Positions 8,400 through 17,010 of a DNA stretch of 64,000 nucleotides are shown in pieces. The stretch spans positions 1 through 64,000 of the forward strand of contig CAZBBB010000001.1 in the NCBI GenBank assembly GCA_964490005.1. Direction: 5' to 3'. This DNA is from CAZBBB01 sp964490005. GTDB taxonomy: Bacteria; Planctomycetota; B15-G4. Position numbers and translations under genes: made by a program. The first letter of the stretch is position 1. Every line of letters starts with the position of its first letter. The notes under the pieces were generated by a model that was not told the DNA's origin, did no database searches, and was given only the letters and a program-made list of their open reading frames with translations.

Positions 8400-9096
8400 G
8401 CGCGTGGCGCCAGCGCAGCACGTAGTTCTCGACGAGGCCCGGCACGCGCGGTTCGTCGAGCAGCGTGAACCCCGCCGCGCCGACCTCGTCGAGGACGACG
8501 TCCTTGCCGCAGCGCACGTGTTCCAGGACCCAGTCGCGCGAGACCCCCGGCACGCGCTCGAAGTCGACGATCACCAGCAGGCCGCCGGGGCGCAGCGCGC
8601 GGCGGATGCTGGCCAGCGTGTCCTGCGGATGCTCGAAGTGGTGGTAGGTGTCGCAGACGAAGACCAGGTCGACGCTCTCGGGCGGCAGCTGCACGGAGCG
8701 TTCGGTGCAGAGCGCGGCCCGCACGTTGGCGAGGCCCTCGTCGGCGGCCCGCCGCGCGAGGTGCTCGACGAAGACCGGCGAGATGTCGACCGCGGCGACC
8801 GAGCCCCGCGGCCCGACCGCGCGGGAGAAGGCGGCGAGGAACAGGCCCGTGCCCGCGCCGATGTCGGCCACGCGGTCGCCGGGGCGCAGGCCCGTGGCGG
8901 CGACGATGGCCGCGTGCTGCACCGCGATCTCGCGCGACTCGCCCTCGAAGCGTTCGACGAAAGCGGCGAGGTCGAGGTCGGGAGCCAGGAAGGCCGCGTT
9001 GATCGCCGGCGGGGCGCCCGCGGGCACGGCGGGGGACGCGCAGGCGGCGAGCGCGGGGAGGAGCAGGACGAGCCAGGCGAGCGGGCATCGAGGCAT
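8395..9096 (-). CDS. Class I SAM-dependent methyltransferase with a lipoprotein signal peptide
   Basis: 233 residues. The N-terminus is a lipoprotein signal: Arg, about 15 hydrophobic residues, then the lipobox LAAC. It is followed by a Methyltransf_11/25-like domain with motif I VADIGAGTG, acidic post-I residue in AAVDIS, DLVFVCDTYHHF, and LRPGGLLVIVDFE. An ATG at 9105 is also in frame, but a TAGGAT hexamer placed 7 nt before the ATG at 9096 makes 9096 the better start and predicts a leaderless mRNA. A methyltransferase fold behind an export signal is odd, because SAM is not expected outside the cytoplasm. Either the lipobox is fortuitous or the domain has another role. Confidence 0.78.
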   Translation of the reverse strand: MPRCPLAWLVLLLPALAACASPAVPAGAPPAINAAFLAPDLDLAAFVERFEGESREIAVQHAAIVAATGLRPGDRVADIGAGTGLFLAAFSRAVGPRGSVAAVDISPVFVEHLARRAADEGLANVRAALCTERSVQLPPESVDLVFVCDTYHHFEHPQDTLASIRRALRPGGLLVIVDFERVPGVSRDWVLEHVRCGKDVVLDEVGAAGFTLLDEPRVPGLVENYVLRWRHAR

Positions 9097-9103
9097 GGGC
9101 GCC

Positions 9104-9109
9104 ATCCTA
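9104..9109 (-). promoter_or_regulatory. Putative -10 for the lipobox methyltransferase (leaderless)
   Basis: TAGGAT on the minus strand, with exactly 7 nt between the hexamer and the ATG at 9096. This spacing places the transcription start at or next to the initiation codon. Confidence 0.45.
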
Positions 9110-9221
9110 GCCAGCGGCAGCGCGCCGCCGCCCGGAAACGACGGGTGCGGGGCGACATCCAAGGGCGCGGTCCCGCAGGGGAGTCCCTCCGGGCCGTCCC
9201 TCGTTCCCGGAGCCCGTTCGC

Positions 9222-10253
9222 ATGTTCCGCTCTTCGATGCCGATCCTCGCCCTCGTCCTGGCCGCCGCCGCGCCGCGCGCCGCGGGCGACCCCGCCACCT
9301 CGCCGACCGCGCAGTACCGCGTCACCTTCCAGGCGACCTGGAGCAGCCAGAGCCACCCGCAGAACTTCCCCTCCGGCCCGCACTTCTCCGGGTTGATCGG
9401 CGGGACGCACGACGGCAGCGTCTCGTTCTGGACGCCCGGCGGCCTGGCCAGCCCCGGCATCGAGATGATGTCCGAGCTGGGCAGCAAGTCGCCGCTCAAC
9501 ACCGAGATCCAGTCGGCGATCACGGCCGGCCAGGCCGGCCAGATCATCTCGGGCGGGGGCATCGGCCTGTCGCCGGGCTCCGTCCAGGTCACGTTCACCG
9601 CCAGCCAGCAGTTTCCGCTCGTGACGCTCGTGTCGATGATCGCGCCGTCGCCCGATTGGTTCGTGGGCGTCGCCGGGCTGCAACTCGCGCCGGACGGCGA
9701 ATGGGTCGAGCAGCTCGTCGTCCCGCTCGCGGGCTGGGATGCGGGCACCGACGACGGCGCGACGTATCTCGCGGCCGACAACGAGCCCTTTCCGCATCAC
9801 GCCATCGCCCTGATCGCGGGCGGGCCGGCCGGCAACGGTGCGCCGTTCGGAACCTTCACCTTCCAGCGCATCGACGCGCCGCCGACCTGGAGCGATCTGG
9901 GCCAGGGACTCGCCGGCGCCGCGGGCGTGCCGACGCTCGTCGGCAGCGGCTCGCTCGCCGCCGGAGGCACGATGACGGTGGCGCTGCAGGGTGGCGCGCC
10001 GACGGCCGCCCTGGCGCTCTTCGCGGGCTACGAGATCGATCCGTACCCGTTCAAGGGCGGCCTGCTCGTCCCCAGTCTCGACCTGCTCGTGCTCGGCTTG
10101 CAGACCGACGCGGGCGGCGCGCTGTCGATCTCGGCGTCGATGCCCGCGGGCGTGCCGTCCGGGACCACGATCGTCGTTCAGGAGTGGATCGTCGACGCCG
10201 GCGCCCCCTTCGGGTACGCGGCGAGCAACGCGGTCTGCGGACGCACGCCGTGA
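9222..10253 (+). CDS. Secreted spondin-N domain protein with C-terminal beta module
   Basis: 343 residues. A signal peptide (about 1-21) is followed by a spondin_N-like domain (about 30-190): YRVTFQATWSSQSHPQNFP at its start, then HFSGLIGGTHD, and a stretch around EMSELG-like residues typical of the family. In animals this domain binds extracellular matrix or lipids; bacterial copies are exported proteins of unknown role. Residues about 225-343 form a separate module beginning GLAGAAGVPTLVGSGSL and ending in IVDAGAPFGYAASNAV. That module recurs in several other secreted proteins in this window. A GGAG lies about 10 bases before the ATG. Confidence 0.75.
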   Translation: MFRSSMPILALVLAAAAPRAAGDPATSPTAQYRVTFQATWSSQSHPQNFPSGPHFSGLIGGTHDGSVSFWTPGGLASPGIEMMSELGSKSPLNTEIQSAITAGQAGQIISGGGIGLSPGSVQVTFTASQQFPLVTLVSMIAPSPDWFVGVAGLQLAPDGEWVEQLVVPLAGWDAGTDDGATYLAADNEPFPHHAIALIAGGPAGNGAPFGTFTFQRIDAPPTWSDLGQGLAGAAGVPTLVGSGSLAAGGTMTVALQGGAPTAALALFAGYEIDPYPFKGGLLVPSLDLLVLGLQTDAGGALSISASMPAGVPSGTTIVVQEWIVDAGAPFGYAASNAVCGRTP

Positions 10254-10300
10254 CCCGAGGTCGCGCCCGCTTCATGCGCCGACCCCGAACCCGTTAGTCT

Positions 10301-10336
10301 GTCGCCGACGGGCGCCGCGCGGCGCCCGTCGGCGAC
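10301..10336. repeat. 36-bp perfect palindrome
   Basis: The 18-base half GTCGCCGACGGGCGCCGC is followed immediately by its exact reverse complement. It lies 48 bases after the spondin gene and 17 bases before the M14 peptidase ATG, directly after a possible -10 (TAGTCT, 10295-10300). It could be a terminator-like hairpin of the upstream gene, a 5'-UTR stem of the peptidase mRNA, or an operator for a dimeric regulator. There is no T-tract. Confidence 0.6.
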
Positions 10337-10353
10337 GGCGTTCGGGAGGCGAG

Positions 10354-12837
10354 ATGAGAATCCTGCTGGGCATGTGCGGTGCGGTGCTGGTCCCGGGGCT
10401 CTGTGCGGCGCAGCTCGTCACGTCTCCCGACGACTTCCTCGGCCGTCCGCTGGGCGCCGACTTCGAGCTGGCCGACTGGGGCGAGGTGTCCGGCTACTGG
10501 AAGACGCTCGCCGAACAGAGCCCGCGCGTGCAGGTCGAGGCGGTCGGTACCACGACGGGCGGGCGCGAGTTCCTGCTGGCCGTCGTCTCCTCGGAGGAGA
10601 ACCTGACGCGCCTCGACGCGATCCGGGCCGACAACGCGCTGCTGGCCGATCCGCGCGGGCTGGAGGACGCCGAGCTCGAGGCGCTCGTCGCCACGGGTCC
10701 GGCGACGGTGTTCATCTCGCTGGCGATGCACAGCAACGAGACGGCCGCGCCGCAGTTCGGGATGGAGCTGGGTCACCGGCTCGCGACCTCCGACGAGGAG
10801 CCCTGGCGCGGCGTGCGCGAGCGCGTCGTGGTCGTGATCGCGGCCTGCACCAATCCCGACGGGCTCGACGACGTGGTGGCCTGGTACCGGGCCACGGTCG
10901 GCACGCCGCACGAGGCCTCCTCCCTGCCCGGCCTGTACCAGCACTACGCCGGCCACGACAACAACCGCGACTGGTTCATGCAGAGCCTGGCCGAGACGCG
11001 CATCGTCACGCGGCAGCTCTACGAGGTCTGGCGACCGCAGATCTACTGGGACGTGCACCAGCAGGGCAGCCGCGCCGAGCGGATGTTCGTGCCGCCCTTC
11101 CGCGACCCGCTCAACGGCAATCTCGACGCCGGCATCATCACGGCCATCGACGCGATCGGCAGCCGCGCGCTGCACGACCTGACGGCCGAGGGCCTGACCG
11201 GCGTCTCGACCGGCGTGACCTACGACATGTGGTGGAACGGCGGCAATCGCAACGTGCCCGTGCGCCACAACCTGATCGGCCTGCTCACCGAGGCGGCGTC
11301 GGTGGACCTGGCCTCGCCGATCTTCCTGCCGCGCTCGGAGCTGCGCGCGCCGTCGGGGCTCGACGGCGGCTACCGGCCCAGCCACCGCTTTCCCGCGCCC
11401 TGGCCGGGCGGTTGGTGGCAGCTGCGCGACATCATCGAGTACGAGCTGGCCTTCGCGCGCTCGCTGCTGGGCAGCGCGGCGCGCGAGCCGGCGCTGTGGC
11501 GGCGCGCGGTGGCGCAGGCCGCCGCGACGACGGTCGCGCTCGGTCGCGAACAGCCTCCGCGGGCCTGGATCGTCCCGGCCGACGCGCGTGATCCCGACGC
11601 GGTGCTGCGTCTGGCCGAGGCGCTGTCGATCGGCGCCGTCGAGCTGCACGTGGCCGCGGGCGACGTGCAGGCCGACGGACGCGCCTTTCCCGCCGGCTCG
11701 CTCGTGATTCGCGCCGACCAGCCGGCCGGCCGCTTCGTGAAGGACCTCTTCGAACGGCAGGAGTATCCGGCCGGCGACCCGCCCTACGACGTGGCGGGCT
11801 GGAGCCTGCCGGCGTTGCTGGGCGTGCCGGTGGTCGGCTGCGTGGAGGCGCCGACGGGCACGCTCGTGCCGGCGGCCGACGCGCGGCAGGCCACGGCGGG
11901 CATGCAGCGCTGGCCGAGCGCGGCGCAGCTCGCCGACGGCCGACTGGACGGCGGCGCGAGCGGGGCCTGGCGGCTGGTGATCGAACGCCTCGCCGCCGGC
12001 GAGACGCTGCAGTGGATCGCCGCGGGCGAGTCGCCCGGGCGCTTCGGGCGCGCGGCCGCCGCCGACGGGCAAACCCCCGGCGGCCGCTCGCCCGTGGACG
12101 GCTCGCGACGCGTCGCGGGCCTTCCGCGCATCGGCGTGCATGCGCCCTGGTCGGCCGACATGGACGAAGGCTGGCTGCGCTGGGTCTTCGACCGTTGGCG
12201 GCTGCCCTATCGGAGCGTGCGCGACGCCGAGCTGCGGGCCGGCGCGCTGACCGAGCGCTTCGACGTGCTGGTGTTCGCGGGCGGATCGGCGCGCGAACTC
12301 GACGCGGGCCGCGCGTCGGGCAGCGTGCCGTCCGACCTGGCCGGCGGGCTGGGGGCCGAGGGGCGGGCGGCCGTCGCGGAATTCGTGCGCGCGGGCGGCA
12401 CGCTCGTGGCGCTGCAGGACTCGGCCGCCTGGGCCGCCGAGTTGCTGGCGCTCCCGATCGTCGACGTGACGCGCGCCGAAGAGGGGCGGGGCTTCGCGTG
12501 CCCCGGGAGCGTGGTGCGCCTGCATCCGCGCGCTTCGGAGTTCACGGCCGGCCTGCCCGACGTGCACCACGCGTTCTTCGCCGGGTCGCGCGCGTGGCGC
12601 GTCGAGCCGCGCGAGGGGGCGCCGGCGGTCGCGTCGCTGCTCGACTACGCCGAGAGCGAGCTGCTCTGGTCGGGCTGGGTGGCGAAGCCCGAGGTCGTGC
12701 ACGGCCGCGCGGCGTGGCTGCGGGCGAGCGTCGGCGAGGGTGCCGTGCACCTGTTCGGGTTCCGGCCGCAGTACCGCAGCTGGAGCCAGGCGAGCTTCGG
12801 GCTGCTGTTCCGCGCGATCCTGCTCGAACCGCGCTGA
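10354..12837 (+). CDS. Secreted M14-family zinc carboxypeptidase-like protein
   Basis: 827 residues with a signal peptide (about 1-20, ending in CAAQ). The M14 zinc motif HxxE is HSNE (H126, E129), the third ligand is probably H235 in WDVHQQG, and E313 in LLTEAAS is in place for the catalytic glutamate. Residues R and N in NNRDWFM fit the substrate-binding region. The C-terminal half (about 430-827) is a long extension with a glutamine-amidotransferase-like or DUF4350-type beta/alpha region (VLVFAGGSAR, FVRAGGTLVALQD). It probably acts in the periplasm or at the cell surface on proteins or peptides. I chose the ATG at 10354 because GGGAGGCGAG precedes it and a signal peptide follows. Confidence 0.82.
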   Translation: MRILLGMCGAVLVPGLCAAQLVTSPDDFLGRPLGADFELADWGEVSGYWKTLAEQSPRVQVEAVGTTTGGREFLLAVVSSEENLTRLDAIRADNALLADPRGLEDAELEALVATGPATVFISLAMHSNETAAPQFGMELGHRLATSDEEPWRGVRERVVVVIAACTNPDGLDDVVAWYRATVGTPHEASSLPGLYQHYAGHDNNRDWFMQSLAETRIVTRQLYEVWRPQIYWDVHQQGSRAERMFVPPFRDPLNGNLDAGIITAIDAIGSRALHDLTAEGLTGVSTGVTYDMWWNGGNRNVPVRHNLIGLLTEAASVDLASPIFLPRSELRAPSGLDGGYRPSHRFPAPWPGGWWQLRDIIEYELAFARSLLGSAAREPALWRRAVAQAAATTVALGREQPPRAWIVPADARDPDAVLRLAEALSIGAVELHVAAGDVQADGRAFPAGSLVIRADQPAGRFVKDLFERQEYPAGDPPYDVAGWSLPALLGVPVVGCVEAPTGTLVPAADARQATAGMQRWPSAAQLADGRLDGGASGAWRLVIERLAAGETLQWIAAGESPGRFGRAAAADGQTPGGRSPVDGSRRVAGLPRIGVHAPWSADMDEGWLRWVFDRWRLPYRSVRDAELRAGALTERFDVLVFAGGSARELDAGRASGSVPSDLAGGLGAEGRAAVAEFVRAGGTLVALQDSAAWAAELLALPIVDVTRAEEGRGFACPGSVVRLHPRASEFTAGLPDVHHAFFAGSRAWRVEPREGAPAVASLLDYAESELLWSGWVAKPEVVHGRAAWLRASVGEGAVHLFGFRPQYRSWSQASFGLLFRAILLEPR

Positions 12838-12853
12838 GGGGCGGCGGCGCCCC
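12838..12853 (+). terminator. GC hairpin right after the M14 peptidase stop codon
   Basis: GGGGCG, a 4-base GCGG loop, then CGCCCC, starting at the base after the TGA. No T-tract follows. The position suits a U-tract-less terminator, though such short GC stems also arise by chance at this composition. Confidence 0.35.
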
Positions 12854-13042
12854 GCGCCGGAAGAGGCGACTTCGCGCATCCGCTGTCGGGCGGCGCGGGT
12901 GACGCGTTCGTGACGCAGCACCGCGCGGCATTGTCAGCGCGCAAGATCGGCGCGAGCATGCCCACTCAGGACGCGGACGCGGCTCGCCGGGCGACGCGCG
13001 TCGGGACGGGCAGGTCACTCAGGTGAAGCGCGGGAGATCGTG

Positions 13043-14032
13043 ATGGACGGCATGCAGCGCAGCGTCGTGGCGGGACTCGTGGGCGTCGTCTGCGCGATCG
13101 GCGCAGCCCCGGCGCGGGCGGGCGGCTCCGGCACGGGCGATGCCGTGCCGCCGGCGGCGCCGGCCGCGCTCTCGGCGGCGCGCGGCGTGCACTGGCCCGA
13201 GGTCGCGCCGGTGCTCGGTGCGCCGCTCGTCGCCGTTCCCATCTCGCACGAGACCGGGCGCACCGTGGTCTCGGCCTGGATCAACGGTCGCGGTCCGTAC
13301 GTGCTGGCCCTGCAGACGGCCAGCGAAGTGCCGCTGCGCCTCGCGCCGTCGGTCCTGGCCGAACTCGGCCTGAGCAGCCGCGACCCGTCGCTGGGCGACG
13401 CGCACGTGGCGCGGCTCGAACTCGGAGCGGCCGTCTTCCGCGACGTGCGCGTGGAGAGCGACGGCGAACCGCTCGTGGCTCCCTTCGGCCAGCCGCGCGT
13501 GGCGGGGCGCATCGGCCTGACGCTGTTCCGGGGGCTGCTGCTCACGATCGACTGGCCCGGCGGACAACTGTTGTTGCGCGAGGCCGGCGACGAGGTGCAG
13601 CCGTCGCGGGGCACGGAGCTGGCGCTCGGACGGGGCGCGCGCGTCGACGTCGAGGTCGGCGAGCGCGTGCTGCCGGCGCGCCTCGACAGCAGCCTCGCCG
13701 ACAACCTGCTCGTGCCGCACGCGCTGTTGGCGGACGTCGAACTGCTGCCGCGCCGCGACGGCGCGGCGCCGGCGCCCGCGGGCGGCTCGGCGCACCTGCG
13801 GCCCGCGGCGCGCCTGGCGCGGACGCTGCATTTCGCCGGCCGCCGCTTCGTCTCGCTGCCCGTCGTGCTGGGCGCGGACGGCGCCGAACTCGTCATCGGG
13901 CACGGCATGCTCAGCCACTGGCGCGTGAGTTTCGACCTCGGCCGCGGGCGCGTGCGCTTCGAGCTGCCGGAGGGAGCGGCCGAGGGCGCCGGGCCGTCCG
14001 CCGCTCAGTCGACGGGCGTCAGCGACGCGTAG
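13043..14032 (+). CDS. Secreted retropepsin-like protein with altered active site
   Basis: 329 residues. A signal peptide (about 1-26) is followed by two similar half-domains. The first holds GRGPYVLALQTASEVPLRL, where retropepsin-like proteins of this type (gag-asp / Asp_protease_2) usually have a D-S/T-G-A motif; here the aspartate is Gln. The second half has ARLDSSLADNLLVP, close to LDSGA, then LVIGHGMLSHWRVSFDLGRGRVRF, the typical IGMDFLRRF.. ending. So the fold is recognisable but one catalytic aspartate appears lost. The start is the ATG at 13043, with GGGAG about 8 bases upstream. The stop overlaps the convergent mqnE end by 28 bases. Confidence 0.55.
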   Translation: MDGMQRSVVAGLVGVVCAIGAAPARAGGSGTGDAVPPAAPAALSAARGVHWPEVAPVLGAPLVAVPISHETGRTVVSAWINGRGPYVLALQTASEVPLRLAPSVLAELGLSSRDPSLGDAHVARLELGAAVFRDVRVESDGEPLVAPFGQPRVAGRIGLTLFRGLLLTIDWPGGQLLLREAGDEVQPSRGTELALGRGARVDVEVGERVLPARLDSSLADNLLVPHALLADVELLPRRDGAAPAPAGGSAHLRPAARLARTLHFAGRRFVSLPVVLGADGAELVIGHGMLSHWRVSFDLGRGRVRFELPEGAAEGAGPSAAQSTGVSDA

Positions 14033-15225
14033 AGCGTGTCGCGCAGCACCGGCCGCCGGCCGGTCTCGCGGATCAGCGCCACGAGGTCGGCCGTCGTGAG
14101 CCCCTGCGGCGTCGTGCCGCCGGCGTCGTGCGTGATGTGCTCCTCCTCGACCGTGCCGTCGATGTCGTCGGCGCCGTGGTGCAGCGCGAGCTGCGCGATG
14201 CGCAGACCGAGCATGATCCAGTAGGCCTTGACGTGCGGGACGTTGTCGAGCATCAGGCGCGCGACGGCGATCGTGCGCAGCGCGTCGAGGCCGGTCGTCT
14301 TGCCGAGGCGCGCGAGCGGCGTGTTGTCGGGGTGGAACACGAGCGGGATGAACTGCAGGAAGCCGGCCGTCTCGTCCTGGATCTCGCGGATCGCGATCAG
14401 GTGATCGAGACGCTCGTCGGTGGTCTCGATGTGGCCGAAGAGCATCGTGGCGTTGGTGTGCAGGCCGGCGCGATGCACGGTCTTGCAGGTGGCCACCCAG
14501 CGTTCGGGCGGCAGCTTCTCGCGGTAGAGCTTGCGGTGCACGCGCGGCGAGAGCACCTCGGCCCCGCCGCCCGGGCAGCTCCCGAGCCCCGCCTCGCGCA
14601 GTTCCGCCAGCACCCGCTCGAGCGGCAGGCCCGAGATCTCGGCCATGGCGTCCAGCTCGATCATCGTGAAGGCCTTGATGTGCAGGTTGGGTCGCTCGCG
14701 GCGGATGGTCGCGAGCAGCTCGAGGTAGTAGTCGAAGGGCAGGCCCGGGAAGATGCCGCCGACGATGTGCACCTCGCGCATCGTGTCGGTGAACTCGCTC
14801 GCGAGCTTGCGGCGCACGGTGTCCATGTCCATCACGACCGCGTCGGCCTCGTCGCCGTCGCGCCGGAACGCGCAGAACATGCAGCGGTAGGCGCAGACGT
14901 TGGTGTAGTTCAGGTGCCGGTTGTAGGTGAAGGTCGCGCGGTCGCCGTTGAGCGACTCGTTGACGCGGTTGGCCAGCGCGCCGAGGCCGACGAGGTCGGT
15001 CGTCGCGAACAGCGTGCGGCCGTCCTCGCGCGACAGGCGCTCGCCCGCCAGCACCTTGTCGCGGATCGGCGACAGCTCGGGCGCGAGTTCGCCGAGCAGC
15101 CCGTCGCCCGGGGAGAACCCGTCGCGCGGGCCGGGATTGGTCGGGCCGCGCTGGTACGGGCGCGGGGCGCGGCGGGGGGCGGCGCTGGCCGCGGGCGCGT
15201 TCGCGGACTGGGTCGGGACGCTCAT
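14005..15225 (-). CDS. mqnE: Aminodeoxyfutalosine synthase (radical SAM)
   Basis: 406 residues. MqnE joins 3-[(1-carboxyvinyl)oxy]benzoate to a SAM-derived adenosyl radical, an early step of futalosine menaquinone synthesis. The radical SAM cluster motif is CAYRCMFC (C111, C115, C118) within NYTNVC; further family marks are SCPGGGAEVL, GHIETTDERL and HVKAYWIMLG. AYWIMLG and the DDIDGTV..E motif separate it from MqnC. The first 45 residues are a Pro/Ala-rich extension and are probably disordered. The start at 15225 is supported by a TATCAT hexamer 7 nt upstream. mqnC lies on the same strand at 18242, with two secreted-protein genes between them. Confidence 0.93.
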   Translation of the reverse strand: MSVPTQSANAPAASAAPRRAPRPYQRGPTNPGPRDGFSPGDGLLGELAPELSPIRDKVLAGERLSREDGRTLFATTDLVGLGALANRVNESLNGDRATFTYNRHLNYTNVCAYRCMFCAFRRDGDEADAVVMDMDTVRRKLASEFTDTMREVHIVGGIFPGLPFDYYLELLATIRRERPNLHIKAFTMIELDAMAEISGLPLERVLAELREAGLGSCPGGGAEVLSPRVHRKLYREKLPPERWVATCKTVHRAGLHTNATMLFGHIETTDERLDHLIAIREIQDETAGFLQFIPLVFHPDNTPLARLGKTTGLDALRTIAVARLMLDNVPHVKAYWIMLGLRIAQLALHHGADDIDGTVEEEHITHDAGGTTPQGLTTADLVALIRETGRRPVLRDTLYASLTPVD

Positions 15226-15232
15226 CCCCGTG

Positions 15233-15238
15233 ATGATA
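15233..15238 (-). promoter_or_regulatory. Putative -10 for mqnE (leaderless)
   Basis: TATCAT on the minus strand with 7 nt to the ATG at 15225. It matches the -10 consensus at five of six positions and its position predicts a leaderless mqnE mRNA. Confidence 0.5.
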
Positions 15239-15260
15239 GCGACGTCGAGCGGCCCCTGGC

Positions 15261-16970
15261 TCACTGCGCCAGGACGGACAGGCCGTTGCTCGCGCTCCAC
15301 GACGCGGCGGGGCCCGCCTCCTTGAACCAGGCCTGCAGATAGAGCGCCGTGCCCGGCGGCACGCCCGCGGGCCAGGTCGCCGGCAGCTGCAGCGCGCCGT
15401 CGGGTCCGGTGAGCAGCAGCACGAGCAGGCTCGGCGGGGCGAGCGCGGGCACGAGCACGCCGCCGTGGAAGGGCGCCATCCACGCCGCGGCCGAGACGAC
15501 CAGGCTCGTCGGCGCCGAGGGCGGCGCCTGGTCGAGCACGAGCGTGACGGTCTGGCCCGCCGCGGGCAGGCCGGCGCCGCGCAACCGGGGTGCCCCGGCG
15601 GCCCCGGGCAGTCCGTGCAGCAGGTTGCCCCAGATCCCGTCGGAGAGGTGCAGCAGCCACAGGGCGCCGCGCTCGGGCCCGCCGTCGTCGTCGAGCAGCG
15701 CGCCGACGGCCAGGTCGAGCACGCCGTCGCCGTCGAGGTCGCCCAGCGGCGCGACGCTCTGGCCGAACACGTCGAACTCGTCGAGCGCGCCGTCGAAGCC
15801 GCCCTGCGTGGCCGAGATCTTGCGCTGCGCCTTGACGCTGCCGTCGGCGTGCAGGAACAGCAGCCAGAGCGCGCCGACGTCCTCGCCGCCGTCGTCGTCG
15901 CCGCCCGCGCCCACGGCCATGTCGGGCACGCCGTCGCCGTCGAGGTCGCCCAGCGCGGCGACCGAGCGCCCGAAGGTGTCGAAGTCGTCGAGCGGCCCGA
16001 CGAACCCGCCCTCGGTCGAGCTGATCTTGCGGACGGCGAAGGCGCTGCCGTCGGCGTCGAGCGACACGATGCGCACGCTGCCGCGCCCGGGTCCGCCGTC
16101 GTCGTCGAGCAGCGCGCCCACGGCGAGTTCGGGGCGCCCGTCGGCGTCGAGGTCGCCCAGGCAGGCCGCCGCGTAGCCGAAGCGCGCGTTCTCGGCGAGC
16201 GGTCCGAGCCCGCCCGTCGTCGGGCTGATCTTGGTCGAGGACTTGACCCGGCCGTCGCGCCCCAGAAACAGCACGTAGAGCGCGCCGGCGTTCGTGCCCC
16301 CGTCGTCGTCGTACAGCGCGCCCGCGGCGAGTTCGGGAACGCCGTCGCCGTCGAGGTCGGGCAGCAGCGCCAGGCTCGTGCCGAAGCGGTCGCCCTGGTC
16401 GAGCGTCCCGGTGAAACCTCCCTGGGTCGCGCTGATCTTGACCTCGCTCTTGACGCTGCCGTCGGCGTTCAGGAACAGCAGGTAGATCGCGCCGACGTCG
16501 AAGTAGGGCAGGTCGCTGCCGTCGTCGTCGAGCCAGCCGCCGACGGCGAGGTCGGCCACGCCGTCGCCGTCGAAGTCTCCCAAGGGGGCGAGCGACCAGC
16601 CGAACAGGTCGTTGTCGTCGAGCGGTCCGGTGAGGCCCCCCGCGAGCGAACTGATCTTGCGGCTCTGCGCGACGCCGCCCGCGCCGTCGAGGAACAGGAG
16701 CCACGTCGCGCCGCGCGACGGGCCGCCGTCATCGTCTTCGTAGGCGCCCGCCGCCAGGTCGAGATGGCCGTCGGCATCCAGGTCGCCGAGCGCGACGACC
16801 GAGATGCCGAACAGGTCGGCGTCCTGCAGCGGGCCGGCGAAGCCGCCGGCCGTCGAGCTGATCTTGTCGTGGAACAGCACCGAGCCGAGTTGCGGGAGCG
16901 CCGGCGCCTGGGCCGACAGGCGCGCTCCGAGCAGCAGCGCGAGCAGGACGAGGGCGCAGGCGCGTGACAA
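15261..16970 (-). CDS. Secreted FG-GAP repeat (integrin-alpha-like propeller) protein
   Basis: 569 residues. A signal peptide (about 2-21, ending LSAQ) is followed by six FG-GAP repeats of about 69 residues (about 36-449). Each begins KIS(S/A)TxGGFxGPLxDxDxFG and contains a calcium-type loop such as GDLDGDGVPDLAVG and a DDDGG loop. Six or seven such blades would close a beta-propeller. The final 120 residues are the recurrent beta module, starting GLPGAAGAPRLRGAG and ending ASNGLSVLAQ. I chose the TTG at 16970 because GGAGAG lies about 8 bases upstream; the GTG at 17006 would spoil the signal peptide. It is likely a surface or periplasmic protein of unknown ligand. Confidence 0.82.
   Translation of the reverse strand: MSRACALVLLALLLGARLSAQAPALPQLGSVLFHDKISSTAGGFAGPLQDADLFGISVVALGDLDADGHLDLAAGAYEDDDGGPSRGATWLLFLDGAGGVAQSRKISSLAGGLTGPLDDNDLFGWSLAPLGDFDGDGVADLAVGGWLDDDGSDLPYFDVGAIYLLFLNADGSVKSEVKISATQGGFTGTLDQGDRFGTSLALLPDLDGDGVPELAAGALYDDDGGTNAGALYVLFLGRDGRVKSSTKISPTTGGLGPLAENARFGYAAACLGDLDADGRPELAVGALLDDDGGPGRGSVRIVSLDADGSAFAVRKISSTEGGFVGPLDDFDTFGRSVAALGDLDGDGVPDMAVGAGGDDDGGEDVGALWLLFLHADGSVKAQRKISATQGGFDGALDEFDVFGQSVAPLGDLDGDGVLDLAVGALLDDDGGPERGALWLLHLSDGIWGNLLHGLPGAAGAPRLRGAGLPAAGQTVTLVLDQAPPSAPTSLVVSAAAWMAPFHGGVLVPALAPPSLLVLLLTGPDGALQLPATWPAGVPPGTALYLQAWFKEAGPAASWSASNGLSVLAQ
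15624..16865 (-). repeat. Six tandem FG-GAP coding repeats, about 207 bp each
   Basis: Six in-frame units of about 69 codons that start at the KISSTAGG-type motif. Units 1, 2, 3, 5 and 6 are close at protein level, and unit 4 (KISPTTGGLGP) is the most divergent. They are protein repeats, not a CRISPR array or satellite. Confidence 0.8.
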
Positions 16971-17010
16971 CGCACATCTCTCCGGGGCGGCCGCCCGGTC
17001 GGGCACGGCT

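Noticed and set aside
10294..12921. An 875-codon open frame antisense to the M14 peptidase
   Set aside because: Low-complexity Arg/His/Gln product; the plus strand carries intact zinc-peptidase motifs.
12838..13042. The largest intergenic gap as a possible RNA gene or small ORF
   Set aside because: Apart from the hairpin after the peptidase stop I see no tRNA-like, riboswitch-like or coding structure. A TTGTCA at 12931 has no convincing -10 partner.
15624..16865. Regular repeats as a possible CRISPR or satellite array
   Set aside because: The unit is about 207 bp, in frame and diverged, and encodes FG-GAP blades.
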